A stretch of DNA of 23,524 nt from Thermoflexales bacterium (GTDB lineage Bacteria > Chloroflexota > Anaerolineae > Fen-1058), in assembly GCA_016931085.1 (NCBI GenBank), contig JAFGFO010000217.1, positions 1 through 23,524 of the forward strand, written 5' to 3'. Numbering within the stretch: the stretch's first letter is position 1; each line of letters starts with the position of its first letter. Position numbers and translations under genes: made by a program. Shown piece by piece: positions 1 to 9,221 of the stretch. A model generated the notes under the pieces. It worked only from the letters and a program-made list of their open reading frames with translations, did no database searches and had not been told where the DNA came from.

Positions 1-1
1 A

Positions 2-67
2 CGCTAATCAACGCGAATTTGGGCCGAAAAGTGCCTAAAAATTAGCGAAAATTCGCGCAGATTAGCG
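2..67. repeat. Inverted repeat with 19-bp arms
   Basis: The arms at 2-20 (CGCTAATCAACGCGAATTT) and 49-67 are reverse complements at 17 of 19 positions, the two mismatches lying together in the middle. ATTAGCG occurs again at 41-47, so the right half also has a direct repeat. The segment is AT-richer than the genes around it and has no ORF. It looks like a dispersed intergenic repeat element. It could also fold after the end of the UvrA-like transcript, but it has no clear T-run. Confidence 0.6.
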
Positions 68-92
68 GATAAAGCATAGGGCTGAGTAGTTT

Positions 93-229
93 GACAATGT
101 TAGATTTCGGGCTGAGCAGCTTGTAGGGCGGCTTTCCATAGCCGCTGTCTTAGCGGCAGGTATGGAAACCTGCCCTACGAAACCCCGTGCGTGCGAGATT
201 TTAGCACAAATGTCTAATCTAACATTGTC
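93..229. repeat. 14-bp inverted repeat enclosing a palindromic element
   Basis: GACAATGTTAGATT at 93-106 is exactly complementary to AATCTAACATTGTC at 216-229. Inside this frame lies the 56-bp palindromic element at 123-178. A near-direct repeat (GGGCTGAGTAGTTTG at 79-93, GGGCTGAGCAGCTTG at 109-123) sits on its left. No ORF is present. The nested layout resembles a small non-autonomous element, or one repeat inserted into another. Confidence 0.55.
123..178. repeat. 56-bp palindromic repeat, copy 1 (GTAGGGCGG family)
   Basis: The left arm GTAGGGCGGCTTTCCATA pairs with the right arm TATGGAAACCTGCCCTAC at 16 of 18 positions, with a short variable centre. A 56-bp relative in the same orientation is at 23466-23521, with conserved arms and a divergent centre. 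Shorter palindromes with related ends (GTAGGGG plus CRGG) are at 16766-16793 and 22512-22538. Confidence 0.75.
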
Positions 230-262
230 GAGGTAGTTACCTTTTGAAAAAGTGAAGCGTTA

Positions 263-2797
263 TCAGCGCAGGAAGGCGCCCGTGTGCGAGGTAGGCACCC
301 GTGCGACCTGCTCCGGCGTGCCCTCCGCGACGATGTAGCCCCCCGACTGGCCCCCCTCCGGCCCCAGGTCAACGACCCAGTCGGCGGTCTTGATCACGTC
401 CAGGTTGTGCTCGATCACCACCACCGTGTTGCCAGCCTCCACCAGCCGCTGAAGGACGACCAGCAGCCGCACGGTGTCGTCCACGTGCAAGCCGGTGGTC
501 GGCTCGTCGAGCAGGTAAAGCGTGCGCCCGGTGGCGCGGCGGGCGAGCTCCTTGGCCAGCTTGACGCGTTGGGCCTCTCCGCCCGACAGCGTGGTGGCCG
601 GCTGGCCCAGCTTCAGGTAACCCAGGCCCACGTCGACCATCAGCGACAGGCGAGCGGCCGCCGCCGGCACGTCTTGAAACAGGGGCAGCGCCTCCTCGAT
701 CGTCAAGTCAAAGACCTCGGCGATCGTACGGCCGCCGTAACGCACCTCCAGCACCTCGCGCTTGAAACGCCGGCCGTGGCAGGCCGGGCAGCGCACCTGG
801 ACGTCGGGCAGCATATGCATGTTCACAGTCAACACGCCGGCGCCCTGGCAGCGCTCGCAGCGGCCGCCGGGCACGTTGAACGAAAAGTGCTTGGCCTCTA
901 GCCCAAGCTGGCGCGCGGCTGGCGTGGCGGCAAAGGCCTGGCGGATGGGCGTGAAGGCATCCGTGTAAGTGGCGGCGTTGGAGCGCGGCGTGCGGCCGAT
1001 GGCGCCCTGGTCGATGGTCACGATCTTGTCCAGGTGCTCCCAGCCTTCGATCGCGTCGTGCTGGCCCGGCTGGTCGCCAACGCCGTAAAAGCGCGCTCGG
1101 GCTGCCCGGTCGAGGATGTCGAGCATCAATGACGACTTGCCCGAGCCAGACACGCCCGTCACGGCGACGAGCAGCCCCAACGGCAGCCGGGCCGTGATGT
1201 TTTTCAGATTGTGCTCGCGCGCGCCGCGGATGGTCAGGCTTTTCCCATCGCCCGGCCGCCGCCGCTGCGGAATGGGCACGCACGCCTGGCCTGAAAGGTA
1301 ACGGCCCGTGATCGAGGCGGGGCTAGCCGCCACGAGCTGGGGGCTGCCCGCCACGACGACCTGCCCCCCGCCCTCCCCGGCGCCCGGCCCCATGTCGATC
1401 ACGTAATCGGCGGCGCGCACCACGTCCAGGTCATGCTCGATGACGAGCACGGTGTTGCCCAGGTCGCGCAGTTGGCGCAGCACCTGGATGAGCCGCCCGG
1501 TGTCACGATGATGCAGCCCGATCGTCGGCTCGTCGAGGACGTACAACACGCCGGTCAAGCCGGAACCCAACAGAGAGGCCAGCCGCAGGCGCTGCGCCTC
1601 GCCAGCCGCCAGGCTCGGGGAGGCACGCTCCATGGACAAATAACCCACGCCGACGTCGAGCAAGCGACGGATACGTCCGTGCAGATCGGCCACGATCGTA
1701 TCGGCCACAAGCCACTCTTCGGCCGATATGGCCTCCTGCAGCCGGTCGAGCCACCTGGCCAACTCCGTCAGCGGCAGATGTGACAGGCTCACGATGGTCT
1801 GGCCGGCGATGGAGACCCGCCGGCTTTCCGGCCGCAGCCGGCTGCCCTCGCAGTCCGCGCAAGGCTGTGGGGACAGGAACGCCTCCAGCTTTTCGCGATA
1901 GTCGAGATTGTTGGCGTGCTCGTTATAACGCCGCAGCAGGTTGGTGACGACGCCCTCGAAATGGCCCCCGCCCACGGTCCTGGGCAGTTTGGTGGTGGGG
2001 AAATGCTGGCGAAACTGGGGGCTGTTCACGCCGTACAGCAAGAGATCGCGCTGAACCGGCCCAAAGGTCTTGAACGGCGCGGACGGATCGAAGTCAAAGC
2101 CATAGTGCCGGCCGGCGGCTTGCAGAATATTGGAATTGTAATTGACGTGCCAATCGTCCCAAATGGTCACGGCGCCGTCCAAGACGCTGCGCCCCGGATC
2201 GATGATACGCTCCAGGTTGGGCTGAAGCATCACCCCCAGCCCGGTACAGGTCGGGCAGGCCCCGGCCGGCTTGTTGAACGAAAAGCAGGCCATCCCCAGC
2301 TCCGGCACGAGCGCCCCGCAGTGGGGGCAGGGATAAAAGCTGCCCGCGTCGAGCGTCTCGTGCGTCTCGCCCTCGTCCGGCTCGTCGTCCCACTCGCCGT
2401 TGCCGTTCAGCTCGCAAGATGGGGGGATGTCTGCCCCGCAGCTTGGGCAGGGGCGGTGACCGATCCGCGCATAGAGCACGCGCAGATAGGTGTACACCTC
2501 GGTCGCCGTGCCGACGGTCGAGCGTGGGCTGCGGTTGGTGAGGTGCTGGTCGACGCTGATCGAGGGTGAAAGCCCCACGATCGCGTCGATCTTGGATTTG
2601 CTCAAATAGTCGGTGACAAAGCCCATCGACTCCAGGTACTGCCGCTGGCCCTCTTTGTGCAGGATGTCGAACGCCAGCGTGGACTTGCCCGAGCCGGACA
2701 GTCCGGTCAAGACGACGAGCTTGTTCTTGGGGATCTCGAGCGTGACGTTTTTCAGATTGTGCTGCCGCGCGCCGCGGACGATGATGTGATCTGGCAT
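263..2797 (-). CDS. UvrA-like ABC ATPase lacking the UvrB-binding domain (UvrA2 type)
   Basis: This 844-residue protein has the paired ABC ATPase layout of excinuclease subunit A. Walker A1 is GLSGSGKST (residues 32-40), the first signature is the variant SLAAGEAQR, and Walker B1 is VLYVLDEP. The second half has GVSGSGKSS, the canonical LSGGEAQR and LYLLDEP. Zinc sites are visible as CPSC...CPHC, CPTC, and CERC...CPAC. Canonical UvrA is about 940 residues and carries a roughly 120-residue UvrB-binding domain after the first CxxC. Here only a short acidic linker ([14 protein letters not shown]) fills that place. That fits the UvrA2/drug-resistance class, which binds DNA or planar compounds without loading UvrB in the usual way. 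The ATG start has GGGAGA 7 nt upstream. A dedicated role in tolerance to DNA-damaging compounds is inferred. Confidence 0.93.
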   Translation of the reverse strand: MPDHIIVRGARQHNLKNVTLEIPKNKLVVLTGLSGSGKSTLAFDILHKEGQRQYLESMGFVTDYLSKSKIDAIVGLSPSISVDQHLTNRSPRSTVGTATEVYTYLRVLYARIGHRPCPSCGADIPPSCELNGNGEWDDEPDEGETHETLDAGSFYPCPHCGALVPELGMACFSFNKPAGACPTCTGLGVMLQPNLERIIDPGRSVLDGAVTIWDDWHVNYNSNILQAAGRHYGFDFDPSAPFKTFGPVQRDLLLYGVNSPQFRQHFPTTKLPRTVGGGHFEGVVTNLLRRYNEHANNLDYREKLEAFLSPQPCADCEGSRLRPESRRVSIAGQTIVSLSHLPLTELARWLDRLQEAISAEEWLVADTIVADLHGRIRRLLDVGVGYLSMERASPSLAAGEAQRLRLASLLGSGLTGVLYVLDEPTIGLHHRDTGRLIQVLRQLRDLGNTVLVIEHDLDVVRAADYVIDMGPGAGEGGGQVVVAGSPQLVAASPASITGRYLSGQACVPIPQRRRPGDGKSLTIRGAREHNLKNITARLPLGLLVAVTGVSGSGKSSLMLDILDRAARARFYGVGDQPGQHDAIEGWEHLDKIVTIDQGAIGRTPRSNAATYTDAFTPIRQAFAATPAARQLGLEAKHFSFNVPGGRCERCQGAGVLTVNMHMLPDVQVRCPACHGRRFKREVLEVRYGGRTIAEVFDLTIEEALPLFQDVPAAAARLSLMVDVGLGYLKLGQPATTLSGGEAQRVKLAKELARRATGRTLYLLDEPTTGLHVDDTVRLLVVLQRLVEAGNTVVVIEHNLDVIKTADWVVDLGPEGGQSGGYIVAEGTPEQVARVPTSHTGAFLR

Positions 2798-2827
2798 GGG
2801 TGATTCTCCCTTTTAAGGTTTATCCTT

Positions 2828-2833
2828 ATTATA
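2828..2833 (-). promoter_or_regulatory. Likely -10 box for the UvrA-like gene
   Basis: Read on the minus strand this is TATAAT, about 30 nt upstream of the ATG at 2797, with the ribosome binding site between them. No convincing -35 hexamer lies 16-18 nt upstream (best is CCTCCA), so the promoter may be weak or activator-dependent. Confidence 0.4.
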
Positions 2834-2864
2834 CAACCCTGGTGGCCAAGTGGAGGGTGGTGGT

Positions 2865-2897
2865 AAAGACGTAGCACTGCTACGTCTCTACGTCTTT
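2865..2897. repeat. Palindromic repeat with two alternative right arms
   Basis: GACGTAGC at 2868-2875 pairs perfectly with GCTACGTC at 2879-2886 across a 3-nt loop. AAAGACGTAG at 2865-2874 can instead pair with CTACGTCTTT at 2888-2897. The TAG stop of the methyltransferase-like gene (2888-2890 on the minus strand) lies in the second arm. It may act as a transcription terminator, but no long T-run follows. Confidence 0.6.
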
Positions 2898-3823
2898 TGG
2901 AGGTGGACGATCGCGCTGTTGCCGAACTTGGCCAGGTTTGTCAGGGTAGACAAGAGATCCACGGCGAGGCAAAAAAGACGTTGAAAGCCTCGGACGCGTC
3001 CGAATATCCTGGCATAATAATCATCTGGAAAGACCCACGCCGTCGCCACAGCCAAACTGTAGCCGTACTGCCGGCTCAAGGTGCGGAGCCTACCCAGCTC
3101 GAGCCGGCCGGGCTTTACGCCCGAATATTCTTCTCGCCTGGCCAGCCCCAGCCTGGCCAGGCCGCGGAGCAGAAAATTATCGGCCGGCTCGACGAACAGG
3201 ATGTTGTGATAGCCGTTCGCCAGCAGTCCTTCGATGGCCGCGTGCATGTCTGGAGTGTGGTGCAGCGCGCCCACGACGAGGAGGGGGATATCCTTAATTC
3301 TGACAGGGCAGTGGCAGAGATCGGAGGTGAACAGGCCCAGCTTGAGATCACACGGTTCGAGCCGGTAGGGGACCATGCACAGGGTGGTGTACGACAGGTC
3401 GGAACAGAACACGCTGTCAAACGTCCTGAAACGCAGCAGGTACTCGATCTCGCGGGCGGTCCCTACCCCGAGGGCGATGATCCGGTCGCATCCGATCTTG
3501 TCGAGATAGCCTGACAGGCGCTCGATGCTGCGCCTGCGCTTGCGAGTGTAATAGCTTTTCCAGACATCTTCTCTTTCGGCTGCCATGACGAGCTCAATCT
3601 GCCGCTGGCTAAACTGGTAGATGTTCCCTTGCAGCTCCCGGGCCGTGGCGGTGTCCAACGTGTCGAGGTCGACCAGCTCGAGGACGGCGTCCGCGCTGAT
3701 GTTAAATGCCTTGCCACATTCGCTGCAAGTCGCCCTACCCTCCTCCAACGCCAGGGACGAGCGCGCCGAGCAAGGGCATCTCAAGAGATGGATATAGTCG
3801 CCTGGAGCTAGAATAGTTGCCAT
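2888..3823 (-). CDS. Zinc-ribbon methyltransferase-like protein
   Basis: This 311-residue protein starts with a Trm112/zinc-ribbon-like module: CPC at about residues 16-18 and CSEC at about 33-36. A Rossmann-like segment follows, with LGVGTAREIEYLL as the putative SAM-binding motif I, CSDLSY as the motif II region, and VVGALHHTP as the motif IV/post-II region typical of class I methyltransferases. Motif I departs from the usual E/DxGxGxG, so SAM binding is probable but not certain. The C-terminal third (after FVEPADN) contains an aromatic stretch and no clear membrane anchor. It lies 36 nt after the secreted metalloprotease gene on the same strand. That gap holds three CAAATCG heptamers and no strong ribosome binding site. 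Its TAG stop is inside a palindromic repeat. The substrate is unknown; glycolipid, polyketide-like or natural-product methylation are all possible. Confidence 0.75.
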   Translation of the reverse strand: MATILAPGDYIHLLRCPCSARSSLALEEGRATCSECGKAFNISADAVLELVDLDTLDTATARELQGNIYQFSQRQIELVMAAEREDVWKSYYTRKRRRSIERLSGYLDKIGCDRIIALGVGTAREIEYLLRFRTFDSVFCSDLSYTTLCMVPYRLEPCDLKLGLFTSDLCHCPVRIKDIPLLVVGALHHTPDMHAAIEGLLANGYHNILFVEPADNFLLRGLARLGLARREEYSGVKPGRLELGRLRTLSRQYGYSLAVATAWVFPDDYYARIFGRVRGFQRLFCLAVDLLSTLTNLAKFGNSAIVHLQKT

Positions 3824-3835
3824 CGGGTCACGTCA

Positions 3836-3856
3836 CAAATCGCAAATCGCAAATCG
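3836..3856. repeat. Heptanucleotide tandem repeat, CAAATCG x3
   Basis: Three perfect consecutive CAAATCG units occupy most of the 36-bp gap between the metalloprotease stop and the methyltransferase start. They share the 7-nt period of the arrays at 10984, 11520, 12684, 13185 and 22472, but not their sequence. Confidence 0.75.
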
Positions 3857-3859
3857 CCC

Positions 3860-6800
3860 TTACGGGCCCTGTTTCACGACGAGCGGCAAATAGATCCAGT
3901 GCGTGAAGGTCGACAGGTCGAGGACCCACAGCCTGTAAGGCACTTGGACCGTCGTGATGGCGCTCGAGTTCGACTGGAACGTGAGCACGCCCGCGTGTTC
4001 GCCGGCCAACGAGACACCAGCGTCGATGGACACCACCAGGCTGGCCGGCGTGGTGCCGCCGGCGAGCGTGGGGGTAAGGATAGCGGCGCCGGAACGAGAG
4101 ACCGACCAGGCGATATCGCCGCCATCGCCCCCATTGCGCAGCGCCAGGCTGCGTGTAAAGCTGCTCGTCGCCTCGCCGCTCACGATGAGGGTCACGTCGA
4201 GCCTGGCCGGCGACACGCTCAGTTGGGGCGGCCGGCTGGGCGCTTCGGCGTAGGTGGTGAGCAAGAGCGGGTTGGTCCCGCACGTTTCCCCCGCTATACC
4301 CATGGTGGCCTCAACAGCTTGCGCCGGGGCCGAGGCCACCCGCGCCTGGGCTGGGACAGGCGGCGTGATGATGCCGGCGTCGCTGACCAGGCTGCGATTG
4401 CCGTCGCTGTCGGTCGCCACCAGGTTGATCAAGTGCTGGCCGGGCGCCAATCTGCTGGCCGCGATAGCCAGTCGTTCGCCCGTCCCGAGGCGCTCGCCGC
4501 CGGAGCGCCACTCGAGCGCATCGCCGCTCAAGCGCCCGTCTTCCAGGTCAAAGCCATAGCCCGCCAGCATGATCAGTTGGTCGCCTGCGTAGCTCGTGTC
4601 GTCGATGGTGAGGATGGTCGCCTTGGGGCTTTTGTTGGGAACAGTGAACGGCGTGACGCTGTCCAGCGCGTCCGTGATCACCGTGTAAAAACCATCGTTG
4701 ATCGAGACGCGCCAGCGGGGAGCATCGGAGCCGGGCAACTGGGCAAGTTCCAGATCCACGCGGGACGGCGAGCCACTTTCGCTCGAACCAGCGGCCACCT
4801 GGTGCCAGACGTTACCGCCATCACGACTGTATTCCAGCCGGTACTGCAAAGGGTCGCCGTCGCCGTCGTGGGCCGTCCAGCGGACGCTGACGGTGGAGGT
4901 CGGCGCGAAATAGGCCACCTGGCCGCGCCCCACAAAAGCCGGGGCGGTCTCAGAGCCGTTCAAGCTATATAGCTCCACGCCTTGGCGCACAAGGGCGATC
5001 CTTTTGACCGGCGAGCTGCCATCCAGCCTGTGCGGGACCAGCAGGCTGAAGGCGTCGTGGCTTGTTTGTGGGACAAAGCCCTGGTCACTGGCTCGGCTCA
5101 GGCCAAAGCTAGTCGTGACTACAGCCTGACCCTGGCCGTCTTCAAAGCGCAGGCCGTACTCGCCCGGCGCCGGCGCCGGGATGTCGCCTTGAGCGACGAT
5201 GCCCCACACGCTGTCGATCGAGGCGTTCTGCGCCGAGCGGACGCGCCCGCTGACAAAGCTCAACTCGCTGCCGGCGGCGGCCGTCACGCCGGCCTGCGCG
5301 CGGTGGGCGCTACCATACCTGGCCTTGAGCGCGTCGAGGAACTTGTTAGAGCTCCAGCCAGAGACCCACGCCGGCTGGCAGTAACTCATCAAATCCTTGG
5401 TCTCGGGGCCATAGATCGTCCCGTCGTAGATATCAAAGCCATAAAAGGCTTCGACGCCGTCCAACTGGCCGCTGATGCGCGCCTCGGGATAGGGATAGTT
5501 GGGGTCGGCATCGCTCACACCGCACGGCGCGTGGCCTAGCCCCAGATTGTGCGCCAGTTCGTGAGGGACGATGGTCGGCGCCCAATCCGCATAGTCGCCC
5601 ATGGCCGTAGAGCCTGGTATATAGGCCAGGCCGGAGGCCGAGCCGCTCACGTAGGGGAAGAGGCCAAAATAGTGCATATTAGGGGAGCCGGCCTCTTGCC
5701 ACAGGCGGGTGAGGTCTTCGAGAACGAGCGTGTTGTTTCGGGTCCCCTCGTAGTTGAGCGTGGCGGGGGACACCGAGACGGCCAGCTCGGGCACCGGCAG
5801 CAGAGAGTTGATAGCCCGGAGGGCGCAGTCGCGTTGGTTGTCAGTGGCACCATTGGCATAGACGAATTGGATCGGCAGGGCCGGCGCCGGCTCAAAGTTG
5901 GCCATGAGGCAGCAGTCGTTGGGGATGTCGTTGTGCTCACGGCAGGCGATCGGGTGGCTGACGCCCTCGAAGGTGAGTGACAGCACACCTGTCAGCCAGA
6001 GCTCGGGCAAGTGGAACAAAAAGCTGTCGTCGCGCGCGGCGCGGCTGGGGGATGGCAGGACGTCGACCGCGTTCCCGTCGTTGACCGGCCCGATTTGGCC
6101 GATCGGGCTGCCGGCGCGCCAGCCTATCAGCCTGGCCGTGACATTTTCGACAGCCTGGCTGCCCCGACTGCGCACGTGCGCCCGCACGTAGGTCGGCCTG
6201 TTGGCGGCCAGCCGCACGTCGTTGAGGAGGTTTTGCACTCCCTGGGTGACTTCGAGCGCGTTCAGCTCGATCGCCTCGCCGCCCTCGTCCACGACGTTCA
6301 AATAGACCCTGACCTGCACGCTCTTGGCGCCATCCGTCACGTTCAGCAGTGCACTGTGCAAGCCAGCCGCCAGCCCGGCCGGATTCACACTCACATTGAG
6401 CGTCGCCGGCGTTTGGCCAAGCGTGGCACCCAAGCCCACCCAGGCCCGGTCCGCGCTGGCCGTCCAGGTCAAGGGCTTGGAGCCGCTGCTGCTGATCTGC
6501 AGGGCCTGTGCCGCCGGGGAGGTGTGGCCGCGCACGAAACCGTACTGCAACTGGCTGCGGTCGACCTGGATTTCTCCCGAAGCGGCGATGACGAGGCTGG
6601 CGGGCAACTCGATCGTCCGGGGTGACGCGCCGCCCATGGAGCCAAGCGCGACCGACACCTGGGCGTTGTAGGTGCCGCCCGGCAGCGCTTGAACCACCGG
6701 CGCATTCAGCGAAAATATGAATTGGATGTACACCGGCGTCGGGTCGAAGGAGGCAGGATAGACCGGCGAGTTGAGGGTATTCAGCCAGGCTGCCCCGCTT

Positions 6801-9193
6801 GCTTCGGGGTAGCTGGATGGAAAATAGTACTCGGGCGCGTCGTAGCGCAGCGCGATCGTCTGCGGACCGGGGATGGGGTCCCCTTCAACCATGTGAAAGA
6901 TCAAGCTGGCCGGCTGAAGGGGTGAAGCGGGATCGCTGACGACCAGGTCAAAGGCGGGCAGGCTCGCGCTGGCCTGGCCGTCGCTCACGCCGATCACGAT
7001 CCCCAGCGTGTGGCCCACGTCGCTGCTACCCGGCGTGCCGCTCAATTGGCCTGTCCCGCTGTTAAAGCTGGCCCACGCTGGCTTGTTCTGAACGCTAAAG
7101 CTCAACGTGCCCCCCTCGGCGTCGCTGGCGACCGGCGTAAAGCTGTAGAGCTGCCCCACCTGCGCTTCTGGCGGGGGCGTGCCTGAGATTTGGGGCGGGC
7201 TGTTGGCCGCACCCAGCAGCGCCATATCGCTCAAGTGGGCAACGGTGGCCACAAGGCGATTGTTGGCCGCGTCGCGTCCGACGACGGCGATCCCGTCGTC
7301 GAGCCAACGGCTGCTGCCCCAGTCGTAATAGTACACCGCCAGGCTGCTTTCGTCTATACCGCTCACGTCGCTGTCGGTATACACCAGCGTGAGGGTAATG
7401 GGTAGTTGGAAGCTCAGCCCCGCGATAGGCTGGCCGTCCCGATAAGCCTCCAGGCTAAAGGCGATGCCGGCCAGGCCCAGGGTGCTGAAGGGACTTTCTG
7501 GCGCTACGATGGGGTTGTAGAGCAGGCCCATCGTCTGCGTGACGGCACCGGCCGGCAGCTCGACGCTCAGGAGGCGGCCTTGCGTGTCGGTGACCACCAG
7601 GCTGGCCGGCTGGCTTGGGCTGACGGTGGTGCTGGCGGCGCTGACCCTCACTTCGACCGGGGCTGTGCCGCTCCCGCCGCGCCCATCGCTGACGGTGTAG
7701 GTGAACATCTCGACGCCGTGAAAAGCAGGCAGCGGGGTGTAGGTCAGATAGAGACGAGAGATAGAGATAGAGATATCGCCGCCGTGATTGGCGACGCCGA
7801 CCGTGGCGATGCTCAGACTGTCGCCATCGAAGTCGGCGTCGTTGGCCAACACGTCGATGGTCAAGCTCACCCCAGGCTTGGTAGCGGCCAGGTCGGGCCG
7901 GGCGGCCGGCGGAGTATTTGGCCCCATGGGGCAGCCAGGCGGGGCGGAGGACAGATAGCGGCTAAAGTCGACGCCTGTGCTGACCGAGTCGCCGCTGCCG
8001 GGGCCGGCGCCGGAGGGACCGCTGGCTGCGCCCCACCAGTTGCCAACGGCGGGCAAGCTTGCCCCCTCCACACAGGCCAGACTGGTATCCGTGTTATTGA
8101 CCAGACAAGCGCTTATGATGGTGGCCGTCCCATTGATGTCAGCCTGGTACAGGCCGCCGCCGTCGACGCCGGCCGTGTTGCTGAGAACCCTCACGCCGAC
8201 CAGGTTGGCGATACCATAGTTGACAAACACCCCCCCGCCGAAATTGCCAGCCGTGTTGTACACGATTCGCCCGCCGTTCAAGCTGGCTCGCCCATCCTCG
8301 ACTTTGACGCCTCCGCCGTCCGTGGTGGCCCGGTTGTAGGCAATGAGGCTGCTGGCGCCGGCCTGGGTAAAAACAGCTCTGTTGTGAAGCACGTACACTC
8401 CACCGCCGTATTCAGCCGTGTTGCTCAAGATGCGCCCCCCGACCGAGCCGACGCGGCCATACTCGGTGTGGATCCCGCCGCCCCACTTGGCTCGATTGCC
8501 CACGATTCGCGCGTTGTCCAGCCTCAGCGTGCCGGAGTAAAGGCTCACTCCGCCGCCAATCTCGGCGGCGTTGCTGTACACAAGCGTGTTGATCAATGCC
8601 AGCTCGGCTGTTTCGTTAAAGATGCCGCCGCCGCTGCCCGCGAGCGCGCTGCCGCCGTACACGGTCACACCGCTGATGACCACTCGGCCAGTTTCCCCTT
8701 GGACGTCAAAGACGCGGTCGCCCAGGCGGCTGGCGTCGATCACCGTCAGGCCTGGCCCCTGGCCCACGATGGTCAACGGGTCGGTGACGTCCAGGTCACC
8801 AGATTGGGCATATTCCTCGTCTGCACCGATCAGCGTCAACGAGTAGGTGCCAGCGCCCAATACGATCGTGTCAAGCTCGTCCCGGTGGGCATTGGCGTAG
8901 GAGATTGCCCCGCGCAGCGTGCAGTAGGTGGGGCTGCACGCAATATTGGGCGGGTCATCCAGCTCTGTGACGGTATACAAAGCTGCCGGCAGCAGAGCGG
9001 GCGCTCTTGACGCAAGTGCGGGCAAGCTGTCGCCAGGTTGGGCGGGGAGCGTCTCCTCTCGAATTGGCAGCAGCAGGCCGCCGGCCGCCGCCGGGTCTCC
9101 GCTCAGCAGCGTCATCAGCGCCAGGATCGCCCCCAGGCCCAGGCTGAACGCCAGGAAAACCCATCGTCCTCGTCGCGCTGTGTGTGTGAACAT
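3860..9193 (-). CDS. Secreted multidomain metzincin protease with beta-helix and Ig-like domains
   Basis: The ATG at 9193 is preferred over upstream codons: GAGGAG precedes it, and it gives a clean signal sequence (MFTHTARRGRW, then a hydrophobic run to about residue 32). Approximate domains in the 1777-residue protein: CSLREA-type segment (CTLRGAISYANA) leading into a parallel beta-helix with many GGGV/GGGI turns, to about 410; cadherin/Ig-like (DVLANDADFDGDSL), 420-510; a beta-rich ZU5-like region, to about 650; putative Ig (He_PIG: SGTPPPEAQVGQLYSF), 655-745; a BACON-like repeat, about 870-960. A metzincin domain follows, with HELAHNLGLGH at 1211-1221 (zinc ligands H1211, H1215, H1221; catalytic E1212) and Met-turn DLMSYC around M1269. 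Ig/fibronectin-like repeats follow. The C-terminus is HWIYLPLVVKQGP, resembling the tails of many Chloroflexota exported proteins. Role inferred: extracellular or surface-bound protease/adhesin. Confidence 0.88.
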   Translation of the reverse strand: MFTHTARRGRWVFLAFSLGLGAILALMTLLSGDPAAAGGLLLPIREETLPAQPGDSLPALASRAPALLPAALYTVTELDDPPNIACSPTYCTLRGAISYANAHRDELDTIVLGAGTYSLTLIGADEEYAQSGDLDVTDPLTIVGQGPGLTVIDASRLGDRVFDVQGETGRVVISGVTVYGGSALAGSGGGIFNETAELALINTLVYSNAAEIGGGVSLYSGTLRLDNARIVGNRAKWGGGIHTEYGRVGSVGGRILSNTAEYGGGVYVLHNRAVFTQAGASSLIAYNRATTDGGGVKVEDGRASLNGGRIVYNTAGNFGGGVFVNYGIANLVGVRVLSNTAGVDGGGLYQADINGTATIISACLVNNTDTSLACVEGASLPAVGNWWGAASGPSGAGPGSGDSVSTGVDFSRYLSSAPPGCPMGPNTPPAARPDLAATKPGVSLTIDVLANDADFDGDSLSIATVGVANHGGDISISISRLYLTYTPLPAFHGVEMFTYTVSDGRGGSGTAPVEVRVSAASTTVSPSQPASLVVTDTQGRLLSVELPAGAVTQTMGLLYNPIVAPESPFSTLGLAGIAFSLEAYRDGQPIAGLSFQLPITLTLVYTDSDVSGIDESSLAVYYYDWGSSRWLDDGIAVVGRDAANNRLVATVAHLSDMALLGAANSPPQISGTPPPEAQVGQLYSFTPVASDAEGGTLSFSVQNKPAWASFNSGTGQLSGTPGSSDVGHTLGIVIGVSDGQASASLPAFDLVVSDPASPLQPASLIFHMVEGDPIPGPQTIALRYDAPEYYFPSSYPEASGAAWLNTLNSPVYPASFDPTPVYIQFIFSLNAPVVQALPGGTYNAQVSVALGSMGGASPRTIELPASLVIAASGEIQVDRSQLQYGFVRGHTSPAAQALQISSSGSKPLTWTASADRAWVGLGATLGQTPATLNVSVNPAGLAAGLHSALLNVTDGAKSVQVRVYLNVVDEGGEAIELNALEVTQGVQNLLNDVRLAANRPTYVRAHVRSRGSQAVENVTARLIGWRAGSPIGQIGPVNDGNAVDVLPSPSRAARDDSFLFHLPELWLTGVLSLTFEGVSHPIACREHNDIPNDCCLMANFEPAPALPIQFVYANGATDNQRDCALRAINSLLPVPELAVSVSPATLNYEGTRNNTLVLEDLTRLWQEAGSPNMHYFGLFPYVSGSASGLAYIPGSTAMGDYADWAPTIVPHELAHNLGLGHAPCGVSDADPNYPYPEARISGQLDGVEAFYGFDIYDGTIYGPETKDLMSYCQPAWVSGWSSNKFLDALKARYGSAHRAQAGVTAAAGSELSFVSGRVRSAQNASIDSVWGIVAQGDIPAPAPGEYGLRFEDGQGQAVVTTSFGLSRASDQGFVPQTSHDAFSLLVPHRLDGSSPVKRIALVRQGVELYSLNGSETAPAFVGRGQVAYFAPTSTVSVRWTAHDGDGDPLQYRLEYSRDGGNVWHQVAAGSSESGSPSRVDLELAQLPGSDAPRWRVSINDGFYTVITDALDSVTPFTVPNKSPKATILTIDDTSYAGDQLIMLAGYGFDLEDGRLSGDALEWRSGGERLGTGERLAIAASRLAPGQHLINLVATDSDGNRSLVSDAGIITPPVPAQARVASAPAQAVEATMGIAGETCGTNPLLLTTYAEAPSRPPQLSVSPARLDVTLIVSGEATSSFTRSLALRNGGDGGDIAWSVSRSGAAILTPTLAGGTTPASLVVSIDAGVSLAGEHAGVLTFQSNSSAITTVQVPYRLWVLDLSTFTHWIYLPLVVKQGP

Positions 9194-9221
9194 ATCGACT
9201 CCTCTGTGTTGGCCACTGCCA

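Noticed and set aside
284..901. Long plus-strand open frame opposite the UvrA-like gene
   Set aside because: It is a shadow of the GC-rich UvrA coding strand, with no recognisable motif and no start signal.
7406..9010. 534-codon open frame on the plus strand opposite the metalloprotease gene
   Set aside because: It is antisense to a protein with clear domains, has low-complexity A/G/R/V/Q-rich composition typical of mirrored GC-rich codons, and matches no family I know.
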